From Frankiales bacterium (GTDB lineage Bacteria; Actinomycetota; Actinomycetes; Mycobacteriales; SCTD01): DNA of 63,407 bases. Positions 49,798 through 59,337 of this stretch are shown here, in pieces. The stretch covers positions 1 through 63,407 of the forward strand of contig JAOPWV010000200.1 in assembly GCA_025965475.1 (NCBI GenBank). Reading direction: 5' to 3'. The notes below the pieces were generated by a model. That model made no database searches. It saw only the letters and a list, made by a program, of their open reading frames with translations, and was not told the DNA's origin. The number at the start of each line of letters is the position of its first letter. Position 1 is the stretch's first letter. The position numbers were made by a program, and so were the translations under genes.

Positions 49798-51426
49798 TCA
49801 CCTGAGCAGCGCCTCGTCGGCCCGCCGCGCCCAGGTGGCGAAGCGCTCGTCGGGCTCGCGGTGCTCGAGGTACGTGCGCAGCAGGCGCTCGACGTAGTCG
49901 ACCGTCCCGTCGGCGGTGACCTTCAGCCCGCGCGACTTGCGGCCGAAGCCGGCGTCCTCGCCCAGCCGTCCACCGAGGTGGACCTGGAAGCCCTCCTCGC
50001 CGTCGACGATCGAGCCCTTCAGGCCGATGTCGCCGGTCTGGAACCGCGCGCACGAGTTGGGGCAGCCGTTGACGTTGATCGTGATCGGCTCGTCGAAGTC
50101 GGGCAGCCGCTTCTCGAGCTCGGCGTACAGGTCCACCGAGCGGGCCTTGGTCTCGACGATCGCCAGCTTGCAGAACTCCAGGCCGGTGCAGGCCAGCGTG
50201 CCGCGGCGGAAGACCGACGGGCGCACCCGCAGGTCCTCGAGCTCGAGCGCCTCGACGACGGCGTCGGTGTTCGCAGGCTCCACGTCGAGGACGACGAGCC
50301 CCTGCTGCGCGGTCGTCGCGACCCGGCCTGCGCCGTACTGCTCGGCCAGCGCGGCGACCCGCTGCAGCTGCGTCCCGCTCGTGCGGCCGGCCTTCGCGAC
50401 CGCGCCGACGTAGACGTTGCCGTCGGACTGGGTGTGCACGCCGACGTGGTCGCGGTCGTTGGTCGCGGGCGCCGCCGGGCCGTCCGGCAGCGGGGCGGTC
50501 AGGTACTCCGTCTCGAGCACCTCGCGGAACTTCTCCGGACCCCAGTCGGCCATGAGGAACTTGAGCCGGGCGTGCATGCGCGAGCGGCGGTAGCCGTAGT
50601 CGCGGAAGACTCCGGTGACGCCGCCCCAGACCTCGGCCACGCGGTCGGGCTCGACGAACGCGCCGAGCCGCAGCCCGAGCTTGGGGTTGGTGGACAGGCC
50701 GCCGCCCACCCACAGGTCGTAGCCGACCCGGCCGTCGGGGAGGCGGACGCCGACGAAGGCGATGTCGTTGATCTCGTGGTTGGTGCAGTGGTGCGCGCAG
50801 CCACTGATCGAGGTCTTGAACTTGCGCGGCAGATTCGCGTACTCCGGGTTGCCGATGTAGCGCTCGCGCACCTGCTCCAGCACGCCGCTGGCGTCGAGGA
50901 TCTCGTCGTGGGCGACACCGGCGAGCGGGCAGCCGATGATCACGCGCGGGCAGTCGCCGCAGGCCTCGGTCGTGTCGAGCCCGACCGCGTCCAGGCGGTC
51001 CCAGATCGCCGGCATGTCCTCGATGCGGATCCAGTGCAGCTGGATGTTCTGCCGGTCGGTGACGTCGGCCACGTCGCGGCCGTACGTGGTGGAGACCTCC
51101 CCGATGGTCCGCAGCTGCTCGCTGGTCAGCTGGCCGCCGTCGATGCGGATGCGCAGCATGAAGAACGGCGCTTCGAGCTCCTCCGGCTCCAGGATGGCCG
51201 TCTTGCCGCCCGGGATGCCCTGCGCGCGCTGCGTGTACAGCCCGAACCACCGGAACCGGCTGCGCAGATCCGTCCCGTCGATCGAGTCGAACCCGCCCTT
51301 GGCGTAGATGTCGACGATCCGCTGCTTGACGGTCAGCGGCGAGCTGTCCTTCTTGGCTTGCTCATTGGCGTTGAGCGGCTCGCGGTGACCGAGCGCCCAC
51401 TGACCCTGGCCGCGCACGGCGGGCAT
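49798..51426 (-). CDS. sir: Nitrite/sulfite reductase (ferredoxin-type)
   Basis: TEACGDCPRVIIGCPLAG, KFKTSISGCAHHC, TCTGLEFCKLAIVETK, NGCPNSCARFQ siroheme/4Fe-4S motifs. Confidence 0.93.
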   Translation of the reverse strand: MPAVRGQGQWALGHREPLNANEQAKKDSSPLTVKQRIVDIYAKGGFDSIDGTDLRSRFRWFGLYTQRAQGIPGGKTAILEPEELEAPFFMLRIRIDGGQLTSEQLRTIGEVSTTYGRDVADVTDRQNIQLHWIRIEDMPAIWDRLDAVGLDTTEACGDCPRVIIGCPLAGVAHDEILDASGVLEQVRERYIGNPEYANLPRKFKTSISGCAHHCTNHEINDIAFVGVRLPDGRVGYDLWVGGGLSTNPKLGLRLGAFVEPDRVAEVWGGVTGVFRDYGYRRSRMHARLKFLMADWGPEKFREVLETEYLTAPLPDGPAAPATNDRDHVGVHTQSDGNVYVGAVAKAGRTSGTQLQRVAALAEQYGAGRVATTAQQGLVVLDVEPANTDAVVEALELEDLRVRPSVFRRGTLACTGLEFCKLAIVETKARSVDLYAELEKRLPDFDEPITINVNGCPNSCARFQTGDIGLKGSIVDGEEGFQVHLGGRLGEDAGFGRKSRGLKVTADGTVDYVERLLRTYLEHREPDERFATWARRADEALLR

Positions 51427-51477
51427 GGTGACTCCTGGGGACGTACGAAGGATGCGCCGGGGCGCCTGGCGGCGGTG

Positions 51478-51549
51478 TCAGCCGCGGGAACAGATTGCAC
51501 TGCTCACGCGCTGCAGATCCACATGCAGACGGGATGTGAGCAGGGTCAT
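51478..51549 (-). CDS. Cys-regulon leader peptide MTLLTSRLHVDLQRVSSAICSRG
   Basis: ATG at 51549; TAGTCT -10-like box 7 nt upstream; shares LHVDLQRVSSA-C with divergent leader; upstream of sir. Confidence 0.85.
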   Translation of the reverse strand: MTLLTSRLHVDLQRVSSAICSRG

Positions 51550-51615
51550 GCACTCCAGACTAGGACGTCTGCCCCGAAGGGCGACGGCGGGACCGTCCTG
51601 TGCGACGATCTCACC

Positions 51616-51693
51616 ATGACCCGCTCCTACCTCGTCGCGCGGCTGCATGTCGATCTGCAGCGCGTCTCGAGCGCGGTCTGTTCCGCCCTCTGA
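51616..51693 (+). CDS. Cys-regulon leader peptide MTRSYLVARLHVDLQRVSSAVCSAL
   Basis: ATG at 51616, GACGAT box 6 nt upstream; upstream of cysC-cysD-cysN. Confidence 0.85.
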   Translation: MTRSYLVARLHVDLQRVSSAVCSAL

Positions 51694-51838
51694 CGGGCGG
51701 CATCCCTTCCGGCGCGATTCGCGCCACCCACCGCCCCATCCCGGACTACCGGCGGGCGCTCCTTTCGCACCCGGCCGGCGGCCGGATCCCTCGATGCCGC
51801 GACACCGTGTCGCAGCAGCCAGTGCTGGAGGAACTCAC

Positions 51839-52441
51839 GTGACCGCCCTCGACGAGCGGCAGCAGCCCGCATCGTCCCCCGACCCTGCCGACGCTGCCGA
51901 GCTCAGGGTCGGTACGACGGTGTGGCTGACCGGCCTGCCGAGCGCCGGCAAGACCACGCTGGCCACGGCCCTGGCCGAGCGGCTGCGCGCCGACGGTGTC
52001 GAGCGGGTCGAACTGCTCGACGGCGACGAGGTCCGGGAGTTCCTGTCCAAGGGCCTGGGCTTCACCCGTGAGGACCGGGACACCAACGTCCTGCGCATCG
52101 GCTGGGTCGCCGCGACGCTGGCCCGCCACGGCGTGGTCGTGCTGGCCAGCGTGATCAGCCCGTTCGCCGCGACGCGCGACGAGGTGCGAGCCCTGCACGG
52201 GAAGAAGGACGCCGGCTTCCTCGAGGTGCACGTCGCGACGCCCGTCGAGGTCTGCAGCGAGCGGGACGTGAAGGGCCTCTACGCCAAGCAGCGCTCCGGC
52301 GAGCTCACCGGTCTCACCGGCGTCGACGCGCCGTACGAGCCGCCGTCCGACCCGGAGGCGGTCGTCCGCACGCACGAGCAGACGCGGGACGAGTCCGTCG
52401 CCCAGCTGCACGCGCTGCTGCTCGAGCGGGGCGTCCTGTGA
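51839..52441 (+). CDS. cysC: Adenylylsulfate kinase
   Basis: WLTGLPSAGKTTLA, LLDGDEVREFLSKGLGFTREDRDTN, ASVISPFAATRDEVR. Confidence 0.93.
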   Translation: MTALDERQQPASSPDPADAAELRVGTTVWLTGLPSAGKTTLATALAERLRADGVERVELLDGDEVREFLSKGLGFTREDRDTNVLRIGWVAATLARHGVVVLASVISPFAATRDEVRALHGKKDAGFLEVHVATPVEVCSERDVKGLYAKQRSGELTGLTGVDAPYEPPSDPEAVVRTHEQTRDESVAQLHALLLERGVL

Positions 52442-53367
52442 CCGGCCTCCTGACCGAGCTGGGCCAGCAGGCCGGCCAGCTGAGCCAGCTCGACGTCCTC
52501 GAGGCCGAGAGCATCCACGTGATGCGCGAGGTCGCCGCGGAGTTCGAGCGGCCCGGCCTGCTGTTCTCCGGCGGCAAGGACTCGATCGTCATGCTCCGCC
52601 TGGCCGAGAAGGCGTTCTGGCCGGCACGCATCCCGTTCCCGCTGGTGCACGTCGACACCGGGCACAACTTCGAGGAGGTCCTCGCCTTCCGCGACAAGCG
52701 GGCCGACGAGCTGCAGGCGCGGCTCGTCGTCGCCAAGGTGCAGGACGACATCGACGCCGGCCGGGTGGTCGAGGTGCCGGGCGGCCTGCGCAACCCGCTG
52801 CAGACCACGACCCTGCTGCGCGCCATCGAGGAGGGCCGGTACGACGCGGTCTTCGGCGGGGCCCGCCGTGACGAGGAGAAGGCCCGCGCGAAGGAGCGCT
52901 TCTTCTCCTTCCGCGACTCCTTCGGCCAGTGGGACCCGAAGAACCAGCGGCCCGAGCTGTGGAACCTCTACAACGGCCGCCACAACCCGGGCGAGCACAT
53001 CCGGGTCTTCCCGCTCTCCAACTGGACCGAGCTCGACATCTGGCGCTACATCGCCCGCGAGGGCATCGCGGTGCCGGACATCTACTACGCGCACGAGCGT
53101 GAGGTGTTCGAGCGCGACGGGATGCTCCTGGGCGTCACCGAGCACTCCATGCCGCGCGACGGCGAAGTGGTGAGCACCCGCACGGTGCGCTACCGGACGG
53201 TGGGCGACGCCTCCTGCACCGGCGCCGTCGCCTCGCCGGCGCGTACGCCGGAGGAGGTCATCGAGGAGATCGCCGTGACCCGCATCACCGAGCGCGGGGC
53301 GACCCGCGCCGACGACCGGGCCAGCGAGGCCGCCATGGAAGACCGCAAGAAGGAGGGGTACTTCTGA
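52438..53367 (+). CDS. cysD: Sulfate adenylyltransferase subunit 2
   Basis: LFSGGKDSIVMLRLAEKAF, HVDTGHNF, GARRDEEKARAKER. Confidence 0.95.
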   Translation: MTGLLTELGQQAGQLSQLDVLEAESIHVMREVAAEFERPGLLFSGGKDSIVMLRLAEKAFWPARIPFPLVHVDTGHNFEEVLAFRDKRADELQARLVVAKVQDDIDAGRVVEVPGGLRNPLQTTTLLRAIEEGRYDAVFGGARRDEEKARAKERFFSFRDSFGQWDPKNQRPELWNLYNGRHNPGEHIRVFPLSNWTELDIWRYIAREGIAVPDIYYAHEREVFERDGMLLGVTEHSMPRDGEVVSTRTVRYRTVGDASCTGAVASPARTPEEVIEEIAVTRITERGATRADDRASEAAMEDRKKEGYF

Positions 53368-54644
53368 TGGCCGACCTCCTGCGTTTCGCCACGGCCGGCT
53401 CGGTCGACGACGGCAAGTCCACCCTGATCGGGCGGCTGCTGTTCGACAGCAAGTCTGTCTTCCAGGACCAGCTCGCCGCCGTCGAGCAGACCAGCGCCGA
53501 CCGCGGCGACGACTACACCAACCTCGCGCTGCTCACCGACGGCCTGCGGGCCGAGCGCGAGCAGGGCATCACCATCGACGTCGCCTACCGGTACTTCTCC
53601 ACGCCGGTGCGCTCGTTCATCGTGGCGGACACGCCGGGTCACGTGCAGTACACGCGGAACATGGTCACCGGCGCGTCCACCGCCGACGTGGCGCTCGTCC
53701 TCGTCGACGCGCGCAAGGGCGTCGTCGAGCAGACCCGGCGGCACGCCTCCCTGTCCGCGTTGCTGCGGGTGCCGCACCTGGTGCTCGCGGTCAACAAGAT
53801 GGACCTCGTCGACTACGACCAGCAGGTCTACAACGACATCGTCGCGGACTTCCGCTTCTTCGCGGCCGCTCTCGACCTGCCGGACGTCACGGCCATCCCG
53901 ATCGCCGCCCTGCAGGGCGACAACGTCGTGCACCGCAGCGAGCGGATGGACTGGTACTTCGGGCCTGCGCTGCTCGAGCACCTCGAGCAGGTGCACGTCT
54001 CGCGTGACGACGCGCAGCAGCGCGCGGCCCGGTTCCCGGTCCAGTACGTCATCCGCCCGATGAGCACCGAACGGCCCGACTACCGCGGCTACGCCGGCAC
54101 CCTGGTGTCCGGGACGCTGCGCGTCGGCGACGAGGTCGTGGCCCTGCCGTCCGGCCGGCGTACGACGGTCGAGGGGATCGACACCTTCGACGGGCCCCTG
54201 CAGGAGGCGCTCGCCGGACAGGCCGTCACGGTGCGGCTCACCGACGAGCTCGACGTCAGCCGCGGCGACATGCTGGTCGCCGGCGGCGACGACGCGGTCG
54301 CCCCGACGGTGACGTCGTCGTTCGACGCGACCGTCTGCTGGATGGCCGACGCCCCACTGCGCCCCGGTCAGCGGGTGCTCGTCAAGCACACGACGCGGAC
54401 CGTCAAGGCGATGGTGCAGGCGCTGCACGACCGTCTGGACGTGACCCAGCTGGCGAACGAGCCGGCCGACGTCCTGCGCCTCAACGACATCGGCCGGGTC
54501 ACCCTGCGCACGTCGCAGCCGCTGGCCGTCGACGCGTACGCCGACGACCGCACCACCGGCGCCTTCATCGTCGTCGACGAGGCGACCGGTGCGACCGTCG
54601 GTGCCGGCATGGTCGCCCGCTCCTCGGGTCTGATCCCGGCATGA
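53367..54644 (+). CDS. cysN: Sulfate adenylyltransferase subunit 1 (GTPase)
   Basis: GSVDDGKSTLIGRLL, ADTPGHVQYTRNM, VNKMDLVDYDQ. Confidence 0.95.
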   Translation: MADLLRFATAGSVDDGKSTLIGRLLFDSKSVFQDQLAAVEQTSADRGDDYTNLALLTDGLRAEREQGITIDVAYRYFSTPVRSFIVADTPGHVQYTRNMVTGASTADVALVLVDARKGVVEQTRRHASLSALLRVPHLVLAVNKMDLVDYDQQVYNDIVADFRFFAAALDLPDVTAIPIAALQGDNVVHRSERMDWYFGPALLEHLEQVHVSRDDAQQRAARFPVQYVIRPMSTERPDYRGYAGTLVSGTLRVGDEVVALPSGRRTTVEGIDTFDGPLQEALAGQAVTVRLTDELDVSRGDMLVAGGDDAVAPTVTSSFDATVCWMADAPLRPGQRVLVKHTTRTVKAMVQALHDRLDVTQLANEPADVLRLNDIGRVTLRTSQPLAVDAYADDRTTGAFIVVDEATGATVGAGMVARSSGLIPA

Positions 54645-55687
54645 GGCGCGCGCTGTCGGCCCTGCTCGCGCTCGTCGCCCTCGGGGCGGCGGGCGCCTGT
54701 GGCACGTCGAGCAGCGCCAGCGAGAGGCCCGGTCCGGCGCGCGAGCTGCGACTGGGCTACTTCGCCAACGTCACGCACGCCGCCGCGGTGTACGGCGTCG
54801 GCACCGGGCTGTACCAGCAGGCGCTGGGCGGCACCAAGCTCAGGACGCAGGTGTTCAGCGCCGGGCCGACCGCGGTCGAGGCGCTGTTCGCGGGCGCGGT
54901 CGATGCGGCGTACGTCGGGCCCAACCCGGCCGTGAACGCGTTCGTGCAGAGCAAGGGCGAGGCTGTGCGCATCGTCGCCGGGGCGACCTCCGGCGGGGCC
55001 GCGCTCATCGTGAAGCCGTCGATCACCGACGTCTCGCAGCTGCGCGGCAAGCGCATCGCCGACCCGCAGACGGGCGGCACGCAGGACATCGCGCTGCGGA
55101 CGCTGTTGGCCGCCAACCGGTTCCGGGTCGACACGGCCGGGGCCGGCGAGGTGACGGTCGTCGCGCAGGACAACGGGGCCACCCTCGACCTGTTCAAGGG
55201 CGGCCAGATCGACGGCGGCTGGGTACCCGAACCGTGGGCCTCCCGCCTCGTCCTCGACGGCGGCGGCAAGGTCCTCGTCGACGAGAAGTCCCTGTGGCCG
55301 GGCGGCCGATTCGTCACGACGAACCTGGTCGTGCGCACGCAGTTCCTCGCCGACCACCCGGAGGCCGTCGAAGCGCTGCTGCGCGGGCAGGTCGCGGCCG
55401 ACAAGGCGATCAACGCGGACAAAGCGCGCGCCCAGCAGGTCCTGAACACCCAGCTCAAGGAGCTGACCGGCAAGGCGCTCGCGCCGGCGGTGATCGCCCG
55501 GGCGTTCGCGAACATCGAGCTGACGGAGGACCCCCTCGCCGCCACGCTCAAGACGTCGGCGGAACACGCCCACGCCGTGGGCCTGCTCCGGCAGGCCGAC
55601 CTCAAGGGGATCTACGACCTGACGCTGCTCCGCAAGGTGCTGGGCCGGCCGGTCGACGACGCAGGACTGGGAAGGGCTGAGCCATGA
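54641..55687 (+). CDS. ABC transporter substrate-binding lipoprotein (SsuA-like)
   Basis: Lipobox GAAGAC|G, LGYFANVTHAAAVYGVGTGLYQQ, NMT1-like. Confidence 0.88.
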   Translation: MRRALSALLALVALGAAGACGTSSSASERPGPARELRLGYFANVTHAAAVYGVGTGLYQQALGGTKLRTQVFSAGPTAVEALFAGAVDAAYVGPNPAVNAFVQSKGEAVRIVAGATSGGAALIVKPSITDVSQLRGKRIADPQTGGTQDIALRTLLAANRFRVDTAGAGEVTVVAQDNGATLDLFKGGQIDGGWVPEPWASRLVLDGGGKVLVDEKSLWPGGRFVTTNLVVRTQFLADHPEAVEALLRGQVAADKAINADKARAQQVLNTQLKELTGKALAPAVIARAFANIELTEDPLAATLKTSAEHAHAVGLLRQADLKGIYDLTLLRKVLGRPVDDAGLGRAEP

Positions 55688-56463
55688 CCGTGCTCGAGGA
55701 CCAGGGGACCGTGACGACCACCGCTCCGGCCGTGACGTTGCGGGGCGTCACCAAGCGCTTCGGTCAGGGCCCCAACATCCTGGACGACGTCAGCCTCGAC
55801 GTCGCCGAGGGTGAGTTCCTGTGCCTGCTCGGCGCCTCCGGCTGCGGTAAGTCCACGCTGCTCTCGCTCGTCGCCGGCCTCGACCGGCCCACCACCGGCA
55901 CGGTCGAGGTGCCCGGCGGCCGGGCCGCGCTGATGTTCCAGGAGCCGGCGCTGTTCCCGTGGCTCACCGCGTCGCAGAACGTCGAGCTGGCCCTGCGGCT
56001 GCGCGGTGTCGGGAAGAAGGAGCGCCGCGAGCGGGCCCAGGAGCTGCTGACGCTGGTGCGGCTCAAGGATGCCGGCGGCAAGCGGGTGCACGAGCTGTCC
56101 GGCGGCATGCGGCAGCGCGTCGCGATGGCGCGGGCGCTCGCCCAGGACAGCCACGTGCTGCTCATGGACGAGCCGTTCGCCGCTCTGGACGCGATCACCC
56201 GCGACGTGCTCCACGACGAGCTGGTGCACCTGCGGCAGTCGCAGAAGCTGACCGTGCTGTTCGTGACGCACAACGTGCGCGAGGCGGTACGCCTCGGCGA
56301 CCGGGTGGTGCTGCTGTCGTCGCGCCCCGGCCGCGTCGTCAAGGAGTACGAGGTGAAGATCGGCCAGCCGCGGCGGATCGAGTCGCCCGAGGTCGCCCAG
56401 CTGTCGATGACCGTGACGGACGAGCTGCGCGCCGAGATCCGCCGTCACGGGGGCCAGTCGTGA
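55684..56463 (+). CDS. ABC transporter ATPase (SsuB/TauB-like)
   Basis: LLGASGCGKSTLLSLVAGL, ELSGGMRQRVAMARALA, LLMDEPFAALDAITR. Confidence 0.92.
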   Translation: MTVLEDQGTVTTTAPAVTLRGVTKRFGQGPNILDDVSLDVAEGEFLCLLGASGCGKSTLLSLVAGLDRPTTGTVEVPGGRAALMFQEPALFPWLTASQNVELALRLRGVGKKERRERAQELLTLVRLKDAGGKRVHELSGGMRQRVAMARALAQDSHVLLMDEPFAALDAITRDVLHDELVHLRQSQKLTVLFVTHNVREAVRLGDRVVLLSSRPGRVVKEYEVKIGQPRRIESPEVAQLSMTVTDELRAEIRRHGGQS

Positions 56464-57344
56464 GCCTTCTCGACCACCGCGCCAACGATGACCTGGCCTC
56501 GCTCGAGGCCGGGCTCGACGCGCTGGAGAGCAACGAGCGCAAGACCCTGCCGCGCTGGCGGCGCTGGCTGGCGGCCACCTGGCCGCCGCTGGTCGCGGTC
56601 GCGCTGCTCGTCGTCGTCTGGCAGCTCGTCTACAACGCCGGGGTGCTGCCGGCGTACCGCCTGCCGTCGCCCTCGGACGTGCTGGCCAGCCTGCGCGACC
56701 AGTGGCAGGCCGGCACGCTGCAGCAGGCGACGTGGAACAGCGTCCGCCGCGGCGGTCTGGGCTTCCTCGCCTCACTGGCGATCGGTACGCCGCTCGGCCT
56801 GCTGGTCGGCCGGGTCCGGTCCGTGCGCCGGGCCATCGGCCCGATCCTGTCCGGCCTGCAGAGCCTGCCGTCGGTCGCCTGGGTGCCCGCCGCGATCCTG
56901 TGGTTCGGCCTGTCCGACGCGACCATCTACTTCGTCGTGCTCATGGGCGCCGTGCCCTCCATCGCCAACGGCATGGTGTCCGGCCTGGACCAGGTGCCGC
57001 CGCTGTACCTGCGCGTCGGCCGGGTGCTGGGCGCCCGCGGCCTCGCCTCGGCCCGGCACGTGCTGCTGCCGGCGGCCCTGCCCGGCTACGTCGGCGGCCT
57101 CCGCCAGGGCTGGGCGTTCTCCTGGCGGTCGCTCATGGCCGCGGAGCTCATCGCCCGTTCGCCCGACCTCGGGCTCGGCGTCGGGCAGTTGCTCGACCAG
57201 AGCCGGCAGCTGCAGGACTTCCCGGGTGTCCTCGCCGGGATCCTGACCATCCTCGTCATCGGCATCGCCATCGAGCTGTGCCTGTTCGCGCCGATCGAGC
57301 GGCGGGTCCTGCGGCGGCGCGGGCTGGTCGCCGCGACATCCTGA
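56460..57344 (+). CDS. ABC transporter permease (SsuC/TauC-like)
   Basis: SLQSLPSVAWVPAAILWFGLSDATIYFVVLMGA; GTG start 56460. Confidence 0.9.
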   Translation: MSLLDHRANDDLASLEAGLDALESNERKTLPRWRRWLAATWPPLVAVALLVVVWQLVYNAGVLPAYRLPSPSDVLASLRDQWQAGTLQQATWNSVRRGGLGFLASLAIGTPLGLLVGRVRSVRRAIGPILSGLQSLPSVAWVPAAILWFGLSDATIYFVVLMGAVPSIANGMVSGLDQVPPLYLRVGRVLGARGLASARHVLLPAALPGYVGGLRQGWAFSWRSLMAAELIARSPDLGLGVGQLLDQSRQLQDFPGVLAGILTILVIGIAIELCLFAPIERRVLRRRGLVAATS

Positions 57345-57348
57345 GGGC

Positions 57349-58515
57349 GTGAACCCCACCCGCTACCCGCTGCACCTGGACCTCGCCGGCCGGCGGGTGC
57401 TCGTGGTCGGCGGGGGACCGGTGGCCGTACGCCGGGTGCGCGGGCTGCTCGACGCGGGCGCGGCCGTCGACGTGGTGGCGTCCGAGGTCTCCCCGGACAT
57501 GCCGGACGTCCCGGTGCAGCGGCGCGCATTCACCGACTCCGACGTGGACGGCGCCTGGCTGGTGCACGCCTGCACCGGCGCTGTCGACGACGGGGTCGCC
57601 GCGGCCTGCGAGGCGCGCCGGATCTGGTGCGTGCGCGCCGACGACGCGGCGCTGTCGGCCGGGTGGGTCCCCGCGGTGGCTCGGGTCGACGACGTCGTCG
57701 TCTCGGTGACCGCCGGCCGTGACCCGCGCCGGGCGACCGGCCTGCGCGACGCCCTCGCGCTCGCCCTGGAGACCGGCGACCTGCCGCTGCGCCGGTCACG
57801 CCCAGGCGCCGGCTCGGTGGCCCTCGTCGGGGGCGGGCCAGGCGATCCCGGACTGCTCACCGTCCGCGGGCGCCGGTTGCTCGCGGGCGCCGACGTCGTC
57901 GTCCGCGACCGGCTCGCCCCGCAGGTCGAGCTGCCCGACGGGGTCGAGGTCGTCGAGGTCGGCAAGACGCCCGGCGGCCTGTCGTGGACCCAGACCGACA
58001 TCTGCCGCCTGCTCGTCGACCGCGCGCTGGCCGGCGCCCGCGTCGTACGCCTCAAGGGCGGTGACGTCCACCTGTTCGCGCGGGGCATCGAGGAGGTCGC
58101 CGCGTGCGTCGACGCGGGGGTGCCCGTGGAGGTCGTGCCGGGTGTCTCCAGCGCGTTCGCGGCCCCGGCGTACGCCGGCATCCCGGTCACCGCGCGCGGG
58201 CTGACCCAGTCGGTGGCGGTGGTCAGCGCGCACCTCCCGCCCGGCGACCCCGGCTCGACGGTCGACTGGGACGCGCTGGCCCGGCTCGGTGGGACGCTCG
58301 TGCTGCTCATGGGCATGGACCGGCTCGCCGCCATCTGCACCGCCCTCGTCGCCGGCGGCCGGCCCGCCGACACCCCGGTCGCGGTCGTCCAGGACGGCTC
58401 GCTGCCGACCCAGGAGGTGGTGGTCACGACGCTGGCCTGCGCCGCCGTCGACGCGGCGGGCCTGCGCGCGCCCGCGGTCGTGGTCGTCGGCGAGGTCGTG
58501 GGGGCGCGCCGATGA
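57349..58515 (+). CDS. cysG: Siroheme synthase-like: precorrin-2 dehydrogenase + uroporphyrin-III C-methyltransferase
   Basis: RRVLVVGGGPVAVRRVRGLLDAGA; VALVGGGPGDPGLLTVRGRRLL, RLKGGDVHLFARG. Confidence 0.9.
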   Translation: MNPTRYPLHLDLAGRRVLVVGGGPVAVRRVRGLLDAGAAVDVVASEVSPDMPDVPVQRRAFTDSDVDGAWLVHACTGAVDDGVAAACEARRIWCVRADDAALSAGWVPAVARVDDVVVSVTAGRDPRRATGLRDALALALETGDLPLRRSRPGAGSVALVGGGPGDPGLLTVRGRRLLAGADVVVRDRLAPQVELPDGVEVVEVGKTPGGLSWTQTDICRLLVDRALAGARVVRLKGGDVHLFARGIEEVAACVDAGVPVEVVPGVSSAFAAPAYAGIPVTARGLTQSVAVVSAHLPPGDPGSTVDWDALARLGGTLVLLMGMDRLAAICTALVAGGRPADTPVAVVQDGSLPTQEVVVTTLACAAVDAAGLRAPAVVVVGEVVGARR

Positions 58516-59336
58516 GCGTGCTGCTCGGGGTCGCCCACGGCTCCCGCGACGAGGGCTCGCAGGAGGTCGTCCGGGGGCTGCTCGCCGGTGCCCGCGCGCT
58601 GCGGCCCGGTCTGCGCACCGAGGCGGCGTACGTCGACAACGCGTCGCCCTCGGTCCGCTCCGCGCTGCAGGCGCTCGCCGACGACGGCGTGGCCGACGTC
58701 GTCGTCGTGCCGCTGCTGCTGACCCCCGCCTCGCACTCGAAGACCGACGTCGCGGCGTCCGTGCAGGCCGGCCGCCTCGACCACCCGGGGATGCGGCTGC
58801 GGTACGGCCGGCCGCTCGGCCCGCACCCGGCGCTCGTCGAGGTCGTCGCCCGGCGGCTGGCCGAGGCCGGTGCCCGCGACGCCGACCCTGTCGTCCTCGT
58901 CGCCGGTGGCTCGCTCGACCCGGACGCGAACGCGCAGATCGCGGCCACGGCCCGCTTGCTGTGGGAGGGACGCGGCTGGCCATCCGTCGACGTCGCGTTC
59001 GCCTCCACGACCCGGCCGACCGTGCCCGAGGCACTGGACCGGCTGCGCCGGCTGGGCCATACCCGCGTCTCGGTGGCGCGCTACTTCCTCGGCCCCGGCC
59101 ACCTGCCCAGGACGGTCGAACGGCAGGCCGCCGCGGCCGACGGGCTGGAGGTCGTCATGTCCGCGCCGCTCGGCGTGGCCGACGAGCTGGCCGCGTTGCT
59201 GCTGGAGAGGTACGACGAGGTGCTCGGCAGCGACATCCGGATGAACTGCGACGCGTGCCTGTACCGGATCGCCTTCCCCGGCCGGGAGGCCGCCGTGGGC
59301 GCCCCGCAGGTGCCGCACAGCCACCCGGAGGATTGA
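58512..59336 (+). CDS. Sirohydrochlorin chelatase (CbiX/SirB-like)
   Basis: LLGVAHGSRDEGSQE, VVVVPLLLTPASHSKTDV, CDACLYRI. Confidence 0.9.
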   Translation: MSVLLGVAHGSRDEGSQEVVRGLLAGARALRPGLRTEAAYVDNASPSVRSALQALADDGVADVVVVPLLLTPASHSKTDVAASVQAGRLDHPGMRLRYGRPLGPHPALVEVVARRLAEAGARDADPVVLVAGGSLDPDANAQIAATARLLWEGRGWPSVDVAFASTTRPTVPEALDRLRRLGHTRVSVARYFLGPGHLPRTVERQAAAADGLEVVMSAPLGVADELAALLLERYDEVLGSDIRMNCDACLYRIAFPGREAAVGAPQVPHSHPED

Positions 59337-59337
59337 C

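Noticed and set aside
49663-51693. 676-aa plus-strand ORF ending in the cysC leader peptide
   Set aside because: Almost entirely antisense to sir; only the last 26 codons (51616-51693) are supported, as the leader peptide
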